The notes beneath the pieces were generated by a model, which was not told the DNA's origin, ran no database searches, and was given only the letters and a program-made list of their open reading frames with translations. A DNA stretch of 64,000 bases from Phycisphaerales bacterium (GTDB lineage Bacteria > Planctomycetota > Phycisphaerae > Phycisphaerales > UBA1924): contig JANQNW010000018.1 of assembly GCA_028279375.1 (NCBI GenBank), positions 62,001 to 126,000 of the forward strand, given 5' to 3'. Position 1 is the first letter of the stretch; each line of letters opens with the position of its first letter. Below are positions 7,949 to 16,213 of the stretch, piece after piece. The position numbers and the translations under genes were made by a program.

Positions 7949-9784
7949 ATGAAGCAGCACTCGCACCTGACAAGGACGCTCCTCATTCCACTCATGGCGG
8001 TCTCGGTTTTCATCGCCGTGCTGCCCGGGCGCTCTGCGATTGCCCAGGAGATCTGGACAGGAGGCGTTGTCGCCGCTGACCACCCCGATGCGTCGAAGGC
8101 CGGACTCGAGATGCTCGAGAAGGGTGGAAACGCTGTCGATGCGGCCGTTGCGACGAGCTTCTGCCTCTCGGTCGTACGCCCACTCTCGTGTGGAATCGGA
8201 GGCGGCGGCTTCATGGTGATCTATGACCCAGGCGGGCCTGACGAAGGCGGAAAGGGCGCCCAGGCGGTCGCGATCTGCTATCGCGAGCGAGCGCCAGCGG
8301 GGGCATCTCCTCAGTTCTTCGAAGACATGGAGGATCCGGAAGCAAGCATTCGCGGGGGAAGCGCTGTCGCTGTTCCAGGAACTGTCGCGGGGCTTCTGTC
8401 GATTCTGGAGAACTTCGGAACGCTCTCGCGCGAGGATGTCCTCGCTCCGGCGATCAGAGCGGCGGAATCGGGATTCGAGGTCGACGCTCATTATGCGAAG
8501 GCGGCGAGGAAGATCGCACGCACGTTCAACGAGCGCCCTGAGTTGCAGGAGCGCTTCCCGTTCATGTGGGAGCGTTTTCTCGGGAAAGGCAAACTCAGCG
8601 AGGGAGACACATTGCGCCTCCCCGAGCAGGCGCGAGCGCTCAGGATGATCGCCGCCGATGGCGTCGGCGCGTTCTACAACGGGCCGATCGGCGCCTCAAT
8701 CGTCGGCACGATCCAAGCGGATGGCGGCGTGATGAACGCCGACGATCTCACGGCTTACAAGCCGACGTTCGAGCGTCCGCTCACGGGACGTTTTCGAGGC
8801 GACGTCGTGCTGACGATGCCGCCACCCTCGAGCGGCGGCGTGGCTCTGCTGCAGATGCTCGCAATCCTGGAAGCGTACGAGACCAAGAGCGCCGAACCGC
8901 TCAAGCGCCTCGGGCACAACTCGCCGCGTTATGCGCATCTCCTCGCGGAGGCCATGAAGTTCGCGTTCGCGGATCGCGCGATGCATCTCGCCGACCCGGA
9001 GTTCACTGATGTGCCGGTCAAGCGCATGCTCGACCCTGAGGCGCTCCGCGAGCGCGCGGTGATGATCAGAGCCGGAAGCACCCATGAGCCGGACTTCTAT
9101 GCAGACGCCCCCGCGATGGCGGAGGACGGCGGCACGAGCCACATTTCCGTCATTGACGCCAACGGCATGGCTGTCGCGTGCACCGAGACGATCAACCTCG
9201 AGTGGGGGTCGTGGCTCGTCGTCGAGGAATTCGGCTTCGCTCTGAACAATCAGATGGACGATTTCACCGCTCGCGCCGGGCAGGCGAACTACTACGGGCT
9301 CGCTCAGTCGGATGCGAATCTCCCGGCGCCTGGCAAGCGTCCGCTCTCGAGCATGACGCCGACGATCGTTGTCGGGAAAGACAGACAGGTTCGCCTGATC
9401 GCCGGCGCATCCGGTGGCCCTCGCATCATCAATGGCGTTCTGCAGGCGATTCTGAATGCGACACTCTTCGACTTCGATGCCCTCCGCGCGGTCAGCGCGT
9501 CTCGCTTTCACCATCAGTGGAAGCCTGATCAGATCAGGCTTGAGCCCTACTGGGACATTACGAATGTCAATGGTGGGGAGATGAGCCTTGATGAACTGCA
9601 GGCGATGATGGCGCGCGTTGACAGCGTCCATCGATTCCGCAGCGGCCTTGAGTCACGCGGCCACAAGTTGGGTGAGATCGAGGCTGTCGGCGCCGTGCAG
9701 CTCGTAAAGAAGAACGGCGACGGCTATGAAGCGGCCAGCGATCCACGAAAGGGCGGCGCTCCTGCAGGCCGGAACGCCAAATAG
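7949..9784 (+). CDS. ggt: gamma-glutamyltransferase, periplasmic
   Basis: 611 residues. A signal peptide (about 1-32, ending SAIAQE) is followed by the Ntn-hydrolase precursor. 'GGNAVDAAVATSFCLSVVRPLSCGIGGGGFM' is the family hallmark. The autocatalytic cleavage and nucleophile threonine is Thr396 in 'GGTSHISV', which would start the small subunit. 'PGKRPLSSMTPTIV' and 'GASGGPRIINGVLQ' complete the active site. It transfers or hydrolyses the gamma-glutamyl group of glutathione and related peptides in the periplasm. The ATG at 7949 is chosen because it opens the signal peptide. Its stop is 5 bases from the convergent BtpA gene. Confidence 0.94.
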   Translation: MKQHSHLTRTLLIPLMAVSVFIAVLPGRSAIAQEIWTGGVVAADHPDASKAGLEMLEKGGNAVDAAVATSFCLSVVRPLSCGIGGGGFMVIYDPGGPDEGGKGAQAVAICYRERAPAGASPQFFEDMEDPEASIRGGSAVAVPGTVAGLLSILENFGTLSREDVLAPAIRAAESGFEVDAHYAKAARKIARTFNERPELQERFPFMWERFLGKGKLSEGDTLRLPEQARALRMIAADGVGAFYNGPIGASIVGTIQADGGVMNADDLTAYKPTFERPLTGRFRGDVVLTMPPPSSGGVALLQMLAILEAYETKSAEPLKRLGHNSPRYAHLLAEAMKFAFADRAMHLADPEFTDVPVKRMLDPEALRERAVMIRAGSTHEPDFYADAPAMAEDGGTSHISVIDANGMAVACTETINLEWGSWLVVEEFGFALNNQMDDFTARAGQANYYGLAQSDANLPAPGKRPLSSMTPTIVVGKDRQVRLIAGASGGPRIINGVLQAILNATLFDFDALRAVSASRFHHQWKPDQIRLEPYWDITNVNGGEMSLDELQAMMARVDSVHRFRSGLESRGHKLGEIEAVGAVQLVKKNGDGYEAASDPRKGGAPAGRNAK

Positions 9785-9789
9785 GCTAT

Positions 9790-10599
9790 TCAGCGTGATG
9801 CGCATGCCTGAACGAACGCAGAGGCCGCGGCCGGGTCAACGTCGTTCTGCCAATCGCTCTCGCGCTTCAAGGCCGACCCGACAATGATCGCATCAGCGAT
9901 CTCGAGCAGCGGTCTTGCGCTCTGGGCCGTCGCGCCGGAGCCCACGACAACTGGAAGTCCCGTCGCGCTTCGAACCTCCATCAAGTGATCGGGATCGACG
10001 GGGACGCCGGTTGACGAGCCGGTCACGATCACGCCGTCGGCGCCGCAGAACGCGGCCGCCTTCGCGCTCTCGGCGAGCGAGATGTCACTGGTGATCGCAT
10101 GGCTCGAGTGCTTCTTCTTGATATCCGCCAGAATCGCGACGCCGCTCGCCCCGATGGCCTCTCGATAGCGCAGCAGGGGACCGGCGCTCGCCTCGTCCAT
10201 CAGGCCTTCGTCAGCGATTGCCGCAAACACGAAGTTCTCGGCGCGAATGAACTGAGCCCCGCAGGCTCCAGCGACCGCAAGGGCCTCCCTGTTGGCCCCG
10301 GCGAGCGTCTGGACACCGAGTTGCACATGGGGATGAGCTGCACGGATCGAGGAGCAGACACGCGTCATCGACGCCACGATCTCGGGTCCCACGGCGCCGC
10401 GCAGGTACGGCGCGTCGTGCATGTTCTCGACGAGGAGCGAGTTGAAGCCCGCGTCTACGAGCGTTGCCGCTTCTTCAAGCGCAATGCGCTCGATGCCGTC
10501 CACGCTGTGCGACGATCGCGGAGCGCCGGGCAACGCTCGGAGGTGAATCATGCCGATTGCCCGGTTCGAATCTTCAAATGCAAACTGGCGTGCGCTCAT
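9790..10599 (-). CDS. BtpA/SgcQ family TIM-barrel protein
   Basis: 269 residues. The N-terminus 'AIGMIHLRALPGAPRS' and 'GFNSLLVENMHDAPY' are typical of the BtpA family, as are 'FIRAENFVFAAIADEGLM', 'ADIKKKHSSH' and 'GADGVIVTGSSTG'. The fold is a TIM barrel. Cyanobacterial BtpA affects photosystem I stability and enterobacterial SgcQ sits in a sugar PTS operon; the reaction is not established. GGAGG lies 10 bases before the ATG. The transcript must pass or start just after the strong terminator-like hairpin at 10666-10750, only 66 bases upstream, so expression may be controlled by that leader. Confidence 0.85.
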   Translation of the reverse strand: MSARQFAFEDSNRAIGMIHLRALPGAPRSSHSVDGIERIALEEAATLVDAGFNSLLVENMHDAPYLRGAVGPEIVASMTRVCSSIRAAHPHVQLGVQTLAGANREALAVAGACGAQFIRAENFVFAAIADEGLMDEASAGPLLRYREAIGASGVAILADIKKKHSSHAITSDISLAESAKAAAFCGADGVIVTGSSTGVPVDPDHLMEVRSATGLPVVVGSGATAQSARPLLEIADAIIVGSALKRESDWQNDVDPAAASAFVQACASR

Positions 10600-10665
10600 G
10601 AACGCGATGCCTCCGGGGGCGGAACAGGGACGTCCTGAGCATACGAAATCGCAGGGAGCAAGCGC

Positions 10666-10750
10666 AAAAAGAACCCCAGGTCGATCGTCGCGTGCCTGCC
10701 GACGCCTCCTCCGAAAGTCGGCAAGCTTCGCGTGTTCAATCGACCTGGGG
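10666..10750 (-). terminator. long terminator-like hairpin upstream of btpA
   Basis: The 12-base arms CCCCAGGTCGAT (10674-10685) and ATCGACCTGGGG (10739-10750) are exact inverted repeats. Inside them are CGCG/CGCG and TGCCGAC/GTCGGCA (10697-10703 with 10717-10723). Read on the minus strand, the hairpin is followed at once by TTCTTTTT (10673-10666), as in an intrinsic terminator. The minus-strand apical loop contains GGAGGAGG, a Shine-Dalgarno-like sequence. Confidence 0.65.
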
Positions 10751-10880
10751 CGACGCGGCTCGAAAGCCGCGTTTCTCTGGACGTCGTCAGTCGGCGCGCT
10801 CAGTGATCGGTCGACCCGATGCTGCGCCTCCTGCGACAAATCGTCTTCTGTTTGTGTCCACCCGGCTCGCCTTGGAGCCT
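10666..10880 (-). ncRNA. candidate structured RNA or attenuator leader
   Basis: This gene-free stretch on the minus strand folds into successive hairpins. A GGCTC/GAGCC stem with a six-base loop lies at 10864-10879. An 8-bp ACGCGGCT/AGCCGCGT stem closed by TTCG lies at 10753-10772, followed by a long terminator-like hairpin. A -10-like TATGCT lies at 10884-10889. It falls between the terminator of the ANTAR regulator gene and btpA. It could be an independent small RNA of about 200 bases or the btpA leader. It lacks the conserved elements I know for 4.5S RNA, tmRNA and RNase P. The function and exact ends are unknown. Confidence 0.45.
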
Positions 10881-10972
10881 CGGAGCATAACCCTCACGGG
10901 CGTGCGTAAACTACCAACTCCTTGGCAGCCCGTCAGGCGTGGCTGGTCAAAATGTTAAGAAACTCGCCGACG

Positions 10973-11006
10973 AAAAAGGCCATCGTGAGATGTGCTCGCG
11001 ACGGCC
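10973..11006 (-). terminator. intrinsic terminator of the ANTAR regulator gene
   Basis: On the minus strand, GGCCGTCG and CGATGGCC pair around an inner GAG/CTC stem, with one G-T wobble, and are followed by TTTTT (10977-10973). It begins 29 bases after the response-regulator stop codon, the expected place for its terminator. Confidence 0.7.
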
Positions 11007-11034
11007 TGGAGTTAATCTGGGAATGCTGGGAGAG

Positions 11035-11712
11035 TCAGGTTTCGGTGTCCGTGAGGTCGAGCCCGTCTTCAAGCACCTGACGCGCGATCTCCACCAATGA
11101 GGTGCGGGTGCTTCGAGCGAAAACCTGAAGGCGACGATGGGCCTCCTGCTCGTTCATGCTCTGCTCTTCAACAAGCTTCCACTTCGCCTGTTCGACGGTG
11201 CGACGGTTGTTCAGATTGCGCGTGAGTTGTTCGACTCGACCGGCGTGTTCCAGGAGCGCCTGAGCGCGGCTCCATGCAACCGAGATCGTGACACGCAGGC
11301 TCACAGGATCAACCGGCTTCAGCAGATAGGCGAACACCCCTGCGTCGCTCGATTCCTGAACGCTCTCCGGATCGCTGTACGCAGACACAATGACAGTTGG
11401 TGTGCGCATCTCCTCCCAGAGAATGCGCGCGACTTCGATGCCGCCCATCCCCGGCATGCGAATATCGAGCATCGCAAGATCCGGCTTCGTCTCGCGGGCG
11501 ATCTCGAGCGCCTGCTCGCCAGTGCCGGCAGGGCCCATGGGCTCGTAGCCAAGCGAGCGCACATTCGACACAAGTCCTGCGGCGATGAGATGCTCGTCAT
11601 CAGCGATGAGAACCGTCTTCAGCTTTGATCGGGTGTCACTGGGCACTGGTCGATGCTGACTGCCGGAGGTCGGCGTCCCTCTGGTGCTTGTTCTTGTTGC
11701 GGTCGTCGACAC
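11035..11712 (-). CDS. response regulator with ANTAR RNA-binding output domain
   Basis: 225 residues from GTG at 11712, which has GGGGAGG five bases upstream; a GTG at 11769 would extend it. The receiver domain has the acidic pair Asp38-Asp39 ('IADDEH'), phosphoacceptor Asp83 ('MLDIRMPGMGG') and Lys132 ('LLKPVDP'), so it looks phosphorylatable. The C-terminal 60 residues form a coiled coil and three-helix ANTAR domain ('LNNRRTVEQAKWKLVEEQSMNEQEAHRRLQVFA'). ANTAR proteins such as AmiR and EutV bind RNA hairpins and prevent transcription termination. A structured, terminator-bearing leader lies directly downstream in front of btpA, an obvious candidate target. No histidine kinase is nearby. Confidence 0.88.
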   Translation of the reverse strand: MSTTATRTSTRGTPTSGSQHRPVPSDTRSKLKTVLIADDEHLIAAGLVSNVRSLGYEPMGPAGTGEQALEIARETKPDLAMLDIRMPGMGGIEVARILWEEMRTPTVIVSAYSDPESVQESSDAGVFAYLLKPVDPVSLRVTISVAWSRAQALLEHAGRVEQLTRNLNNRRTVEQAKWKLVEEQSMNEQEAHRRLQVFARSTRTSLVEIARQVLEDGLDLTDTET

Positions 11713-11840
11713 GATAACCTCCCCGATATCGGCGCCCGGTGGGTCCGCCAGGACTACACCGGGGCCCACGCCAAGTCTATCACGATGCCTCTGTGGCCCG
11801 CAATCAGGATGTCGAACTCCCGTGACGAGCAGACTTGGCG

Positions 11841-13061
11841 TCAGTCGAGGAAGTCACCCTGCTTCAGCTTCATCGGAAGGTACGTCTCAGTGATGAAGCT
11901 GAAGTCCTTGCTGGAGAGAGCTTCGAGTTCGAGCTTCACGCCCTTTTTCAGCATGTGATCGATCTCCTTCTGCCAGTGACGACGCTTCTCGAACCAGGGA
12001 TAGCGCTTGATCTCCTTGGCCCGCCTGACGTCCTGATCGGTGACACGGATCATGACCTCCCTCGAGAGATCGAAGGCCTCGGCGTCGAAACTCGACATCC
12101 CGACGAACTTCGCATCCGGCACCGCCATCCGGGGACTCTCGAACGCCAGATTGATCGAGCCCTGCTTCACGACGGAGTAGATGTAATAGCCCCACGGGTC
12201 ATTATCGACGAGCACATAGACAGGCAGATTGAGCTCGTGATTGAGCCTCCAGAGCAGGCGCCGGACTCCTCGAGGCGGCTGACCGCCTCCGTGCACGATC
12301 ATGCACTTGTGCTTCTCCCAGAATCGATCCTCGTTGAATCGCCGCCAGACGGCGCCCTTCTCGATCAGGAGCACGAACTTCGCAGCGTGCTTCCGAAACT
12401 GGATGATGTCTTCCTCGACGATCGACGGGATCGCGTATCCCCCGGACCCCATCTTCGAGAGTTCGATCACATCGCCCTGATCCACGATCGTCATCGGACC
12501 GACCATGGCGCCCTTTGGCTCAGCGAAGAGGCCGAGCTCCTCACGCAGTGACATCAGCGCGACCTCGAGGTCCTCGATGACGACGTCAGACTCATTCTGT
12601 TCGTCGAACGTGTTCTCTTTCGTGCCTTCGATCGTGTGCTTGCAGTGGTAGAAGAGGTCACGAATGGAGGTCGTCTTCGACTGGCGAATCAGCTCGGAGC
12701 ACCCCGCTGCGACGAGCGTTGTCTGCATGAACTTCTTCGCCTGGCTGAGGTTGAAGAAGCTCCGGCGCTGCGTCGCGTCGCCCATCTCGATGATCCGATT
12801 GCGTTCGGAATACGCGACGTTGCTCAGGGCACGTGTGGGAATGTCGAGGAACGGGTCCTTCCCGCGCGACGCCTCGGTTGCGATGAACGACGCCAGATTC
12901 TGCAGACGGTCGCCTGGAGCGCCCTGGACGCGCTTCGAGCGTGAAGTCTTCTTGCGGCTCCGCGATGTCTTCTTCGTCGTTGCCTTCGAGGCGGACGCGA
13001 CGACCTTCTTCCGAGTCGTCTTCTTTTTCGCCACCTTCTTCCGGACCTTCTTCTTGGCCAT
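11841..13061 (-). CDS. top6A: DNA topoisomerase VI subunit A (Spo11-like)
   Basis: 406 residues. The first 45 or so form a Lys/Arg/Thr/Ser tail resembling histone H1. A winged-helix domain follows, with the DNA-cleaving tyrosine, Tyr138, in 'TSIRDLFYHCKHTI'. The TOPRIM domain has Glu234 ('IEKGAVWRRF') and the metal pair Asp286 and Asp288 ('LVDNDPWGYYIY'). With subunit B it makes ATP-dependent double-strand passages that relax or decatenate DNA. It lies 12 bases downstream of subunit B on the same strand, as a two-gene operon. Topoisomerase VI is standard in archaea and plants but occurs in a minority of bacteria. Confidence 0.92.
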   Translation of the reverse strand: MAKKKVRKKVAKKKTTRKKVVASASKATTKKTSRSRKKTSRSKRVQGAPGDRLQNLASFIATEASRGKDPFLDIPTRALSNVAYSERNRIIEMGDATQRRSFFNLSQAKKFMQTTLVAAGCSELIRQSKTTSIRDLFYHCKHTIEGTKENTFDEQNESDVVIEDLEVALMSLREELGLFAEPKGAMVGPMTIVDQGDVIELSKMGSGGYAIPSIVEEDIIQFRKHAAKFVLLIEKGAVWRRFNEDRFWEKHKCMIVHGGGQPPRGVRRLLWRLNHELNLPVYVLVDNDPWGYYIYSVVKQGSINLAFESPRMAVPDAKFVGMSSFDAEAFDLSREVMIRVTDQDVRRAKEIKRYPWFEKRRHWQKEIDHMLKKGVKLELEALSSKDFSFITETYLPMKLKQGDFLD

Positions 13062-13073
13062 GATGTGTGCTGA

Positions 13074-15002
13074 TCAGCGTTGCTCGCCGAACAGGCTCTC
13101 CTCCTCATCCGCCGCCGCCGCGGTCCGACGCGTGTTCTGTGACGGCTCCGCCTCCTCGTCCTCGGCACCGAGCGCGTCTGCGAGGATGACGGTGTTCTCG
13201 TCCTTGTCGAGGCGCCCGTTGCCGCTCGATCCGAGCGCGTCGTCGTCCGTCGTTTCATCCGCCAGCTCAGTGATGCTCGTTGCGACGGACTGGAGGTTTC
13301 TGGCGACCTCCTCCGTCTCGATCGTGTCATCGATCGTATGAAGCGCCCTCGCGACTTCCTGGATGTATCGCTGGAAGACGTCGCGTCGCTGTGATTCGCG
13401 CTTGATTCGCTGACGACGTCGAACATACGAGGCCAACTTCCTGCCGCACTCCTGCAGCGCGAGCCTCATCTCCTTGCGTATCTCGTCGTAGTCTGCGATC
13501 GCTTCCTTGCTTTCGCTCGTGAATGGGACCCACACGCTTGCCATGTGGATCATGATCACGATCGGCGCATCTGGCGCCGCGCCGCGCCCCTGCGAGAGTC
13601 CGTAGTTGCGCCATTTCGTCTCGAGAACCGCTTTGAAGAGAGCGCAGGCGGACTGCTGATAGAGAAGCGGGACGCGATTGGCGAATCTGATGACGCGCGC
13701 AAGTTGATCCTTCGGAAGATCGCCTCCGAATGCGAGCCCGACTTCGATCTGGAACGGGTTGCCTCGATAGACGGCAGGGGGTCGCGTCGAAGCCGTGTAG
13801 AACTCGGCGCGCACGCCCTTGAGAAGTCCGGCGAGGATCTGTTTCGTCCCTATCGGAGCAAGGCAATCCAGTTGCGGGCCCATGAGCTTCACGCCCTGGA
13901 TCGCTTTGTAAATCGCCTCGGCCTCCGAGTGCCCGATGTTCTTGACCCAGGTGCGAGGTGTAATCCCGGCCTTCTGACAAATCTGCTGCGAGACCTTCGA
14001 GCTGACGCGACTGAACTCGTTCGTCAGGAATCCGCCGACCTGATTGTGCTCGGTCTGCTTGAGCATTCGGAGCAGCGTCCCGAGTTCAACGCCTCGGGGG
14101 TGCGGCTTGATCTCGCGCGGCTCTGGAGGGAGTTCGGGAATCGTGTTTGGATAGACGACAAGGTCGCCGAACTTCGTCGTGTGCTGGAGCTCACTGATAT
14201 CGCTGCCATTCTCACGCCCTGGTATGGAGCCGTTCTTCTCGGCGTCCATGAGCGTTGGATCATCTGGATCATCAGCGCTGGCCTTCTGCGGCGGACGGAA
14301 GCTCAGGCGCGCATGCGGATTCGCGATCGCCGTCTGCTCCAAGTACTCGTCCACGCTGGTGCGCCCACGCGTGTAACGCCCCTCGAGCTCAATCGTGACG
14401 CGCGTTCCAGTGTGGGGCGGGAAGTCATCAGTCTCGACATCGACGGTGACCTCGGGCCGGTTCTTCGTTGTATCCATCGCAAGCTCGACATGATGCGCCG
14501 GCTTGCCCTTCTTCCAGCGCGTTGTGATGACCATGGGTTTTCCGGTGGTCATCAGCCCGTACATGCCGGCCGCGGAGATGCCGATGCCCTGCTGGCCGCG
14601 GGACATCTTCAGCCGATGGAACTTCGAGCCGTAGAGCAGCTTGCCGAAGATGTTGTCGATCTGCTTGCGGACGATGCCGGGACCGTTGTCCTGGATCGTG
14701 ATGCGATACCTGTTCTCGTCGATCTCCGGCAGGTGATCGATCTCGACATGGATGTCAGGCAGGATTCCGGCTTCCTCGCAGGCGTCGAGCGCGTTGTCGA
14801 CGGCTTCCTTCACCGTCGTCAGCATCGCCTTGCGCGGATTGTCGAACCCGAGCAGATGACGGTTCTTCGCAAAGAACTCCGAGACCGAGATTTCGCGCTG
14901 CGACTTGGCGAGGGTCTCGGCGTCACGGCTCTTTCGCACCGCCACACGCTTCTTGCCGCCCGTCCGTGAGCTGACTTTCTTTCTCTTCCCTGAGGTCATC
15001 AT
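13074..15002 (-). CDS. top6B: DNA topoisomerase VI subunit B (GHKL ATPase)
   Basis: 642 residues. A basic N-terminus (1-26, 'GKRKKVSSRTGGKKR') precedes the GHKL ATPase. The N-box is 'KEAVDNALDACEEAG' with Glu66 and Asn70, the G1 box is 'DNGPGI' (105-110), and the lid is 'SRGQQGIGISAAGMYG', nearly identical to archaeal versions. The helix-2turn-helix segment ('VGGFLTNEFSRVSSKVSQQICQKAGI') and the transducer domain ('ETKWRNYGLSQ', probably carrying the ATP-sensing lysine) follow. The last 90 or so residues are acidic and low in complexity. The subunit captures the transported duplex in an ATP-driven clamp. No clear Shine-Dalgarno sequence precedes the tandem ATGs. Confidence 0.94.
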   Translation of the reverse strand: MMTSGKRKKVSSRTGGKKRVAVRKSRDAETLAKSQREISVSEFFAKNRHLLGFDNPRKAMLTTVKEAVDNALDACEEAGILPDIHVEIDHLPEIDENRYRITIQDNGPGIVRKQIDNIFGKLLYGSKFHRLKMSRGQQGIGISAAGMYGLMTTGKPMVITTRWKKGKPAHHVELAMDTTKNRPEVTVDVETDDFPPHTGTRVTIELEGRYTRGRTSVDEYLEQTAIANPHARLSFRPPQKASADDPDDPTLMDAEKNGSIPGRENGSDISELQHTTKFGDLVVYPNTIPELPPEPREIKPHPRGVELGTLLRMLKQTEHNQVGGFLTNEFSRVSSKVSQQICQKAGITPRTWVKNIGHSEAEAIYKAIQGVKLMGPQLDCLAPIGTKQILAGLLKGVRAEFYTASTRPPAVYRGNPFQIEVGLAFGGDLPKDQLARVIRFANRVPLLYQQSACALFKAVLETKWRNYGLSQGRGAAPDAPIVIMIHMASVWVPFTSESKEAIADYDEIRKEMRLALQECGRKLASYVRRRQRIKRESQRRDVFQRYIQEVARALHTIDDTIETEEVARNLQSVATSITELADETTDDDALGSSGNGRLDKDENTVILADALGAEDEEAEPSQNTRRTAAAADEEESLFGEQR

Positions 15003-15088
15003 GAGGAAATACTAGAAAAACCCCTGCTTCCGTGTTGATTCAAGACGCATCCGTTGCATCGGTTGATCGGGTGTTGGCGCAAGAATGC

Positions 15089-15123
15089 AGGCCATGAGCC
15101 CGCGGGAGCGTGACTCATGGCCT
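15089..15123 (-). terminator. 10-bp hairpin after the EF-hand gene
   Basis: AGGCCATGAG (15089-15098) and CTCATGGCCT (15114-15123) are exact inverted repeats around a 15-base loop, 36 bases past the EF-hand gene stop. On the minus strand GCATTCTTG follows, so the T-tract is weak. It probably ends the EF-hand transcript; an alternative is a processing or attenuation hairpin in front of top6B. Confidence 0.45.
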
Positions 15124-15158
15124 GGCAAGATCTGGCAGAGATTGTCGAGCTGAACGCG

Positions 15159-15971
15159 CTACTCGTCTTCGTCCGGGCGACCCAGGAAGTCGGCGAGATC
15201 AGCGGCGTTGATGACGCCATCGCCATCGAAGTCAAACGCGGAGTTGAACTGCTGGTCGCCGAGGCGTGAGCCGAATGCCTCGAGCAGATTCGAGAGACGC
15301 TCCTGACGCGTCGGCAGCGCATCTGTCGCAGTCTCAGCCGGCGGACGGCCAAGGAGCTCTGCGAGGTCATGGGCGCCGACCCGGCCATCGCCATTCAGGT
15401 CGAAGCGTGCGTTGAATCGCTCCTCGCCGGCGCTGGTTCCCCAAGCCGCGAGCAGGTTATTGACATCAGCGGCGGTGGGAGGAGCATCCTCGACTGGCTC
15501 AGCGAATGGAGCCTCAGCGCTGAAGTTGCCGAGCAGCTGGGCAAGGTCATTCGCCCCGATGCTTCCGTCGCCATCCAGGTCGTATTCACTCGCGAATCGC
15601 TCCTGACCCGAGACTGTTCCCCATGCCTGGAGGAGAGCATCAAGATCCGCCTGACCAAACACAGGCTTCTCGGCGTTGAGTGTCTGTGCCTGCGGCGCCG
15701 CGTTGTCCCGAATGGCCGAACTGACCGTCGTATGTGCTGACTGGGGGTGCAAACCCTGCGCGGTGTTCGCGTAGATCTTGCGCGTCAGAGCGGGATTGTC
15801 GTATCCAGCCGTGATCTCATTCGGTTTGGCCGGAGCGAAGGAGTCCGTTCGCGCGATCTGAGTCTTCGTAGGCGGCGTCGTCGCGGCGGTGCTGAGCGAG
15901 CGGGCCTGGGGCTCCGTTCGCAGGGAGCGGGCCGCGATGGCGGGATGGAGCGTTGTCGTTTCGACAGGCAT
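15159..15971 (-). CDS. protein with three EF-hand (dockerin-like) loops
   Basis: 270 residues from the ATG at 15971, with AGGA upstream. The first 100 residues are Ala/Thr/Pro-rich and apparently disordered, with no signal peptide. Three units follow with a spacing of about 60 residues, each an 'LLxAWGT...ERF' helix and then a calcium loop: DLDGDGSIGANDL (131-143), DLNGDGRVGAHDL (191-203) and DFDGDGVINAADL (247-259). Each loop has the Dx[DN]xDG pattern of EF-hands and type I dockerins. Planctomycetes use such units widely in secreted proteins, but this one shows no export signal. The role is unknown; calcium binding is inferred from the loops. Confidence 0.7.
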   Translation of the reverse strand: MPVETTTLHPAIAARSLRTEPQARSLSTAATTPPTKTQIARTDSFAPAKPNEITAGYDNPALTRKIYANTAQGLHPQSAHTTVSSAIRDNAAPQAQTLNAEKPVFGQADLDALLQAWGTVSGQERFASEYDLDGDGSIGANDLAQLLGNFSAEAPFAEPVEDAPPTAADVNNLLAAWGTSAGEERFNARFDLNGDGRVGAHDLAELLGRPPAETATDALPTRQERLSNLLEAFGSRLGDQQFNSAFDFDGDGVINAADLADFLGRPDEDE

Positions 15972-16213
15972 GGATGAGGTCCTTTCTCTGCATGAGATCT
16001 GGGCCCGGAGGGCCTGCAGATGTCTCGCAACTGGGGCGCCAGTCTTCCCGGACATCGCCCACGAATCTCGGACGCGGCTCTTTCCCAGTCCTTTCGATCG
16101 CGCAGGTCGAGCACGGATTCACAGTTCGGCTCTCTCGCGCCCAACGCCGGCCCACCGGCGGGCCGATTTGGAACCGGGAGAGAGAACGCGTCCGGACAGG
16201 AGACGCAACAGCC

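Noticed and set aside
10560-10575. GGTTCGAATC, resembling a tRNA T-loop
   Set aside because: It lies inside the btpA coding region, and no acceptor, D or anticodon stems can be built around it.
10666-10880. Candidate RNA as 4.5S SRP RNA, tmRNA, RNase P RNA or 6S RNA
   Set aside because: The invariant GGAA-loop region of SRP RNA, the tmRNA tag frame and T-arm, the RNase P P4 core, and the paired ends with central bubble of 6S RNA are not seen; it remains unassigned.
10600-11034. Canonical dual hexaloop ANTAR target
   Set aside because: Only one clean six-base-loop stem was found, and its loop lacks the usual A at position 1, so the classical motif cannot be claimed.
13545-14969. Plus-strand open frame of 474 codons opposite top6B
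   Set aside because: It mirrors the conserved ATPase gene and lacks recognisable motifs; codon-position GC bias explains the openness.
15360-15700. Tandem DNA repeat in the EF-hand gene
   Set aside because: The repetition is at protein level (60-residue units) with diverged codons, so it is a domain duplication, not a DNA repeat element.
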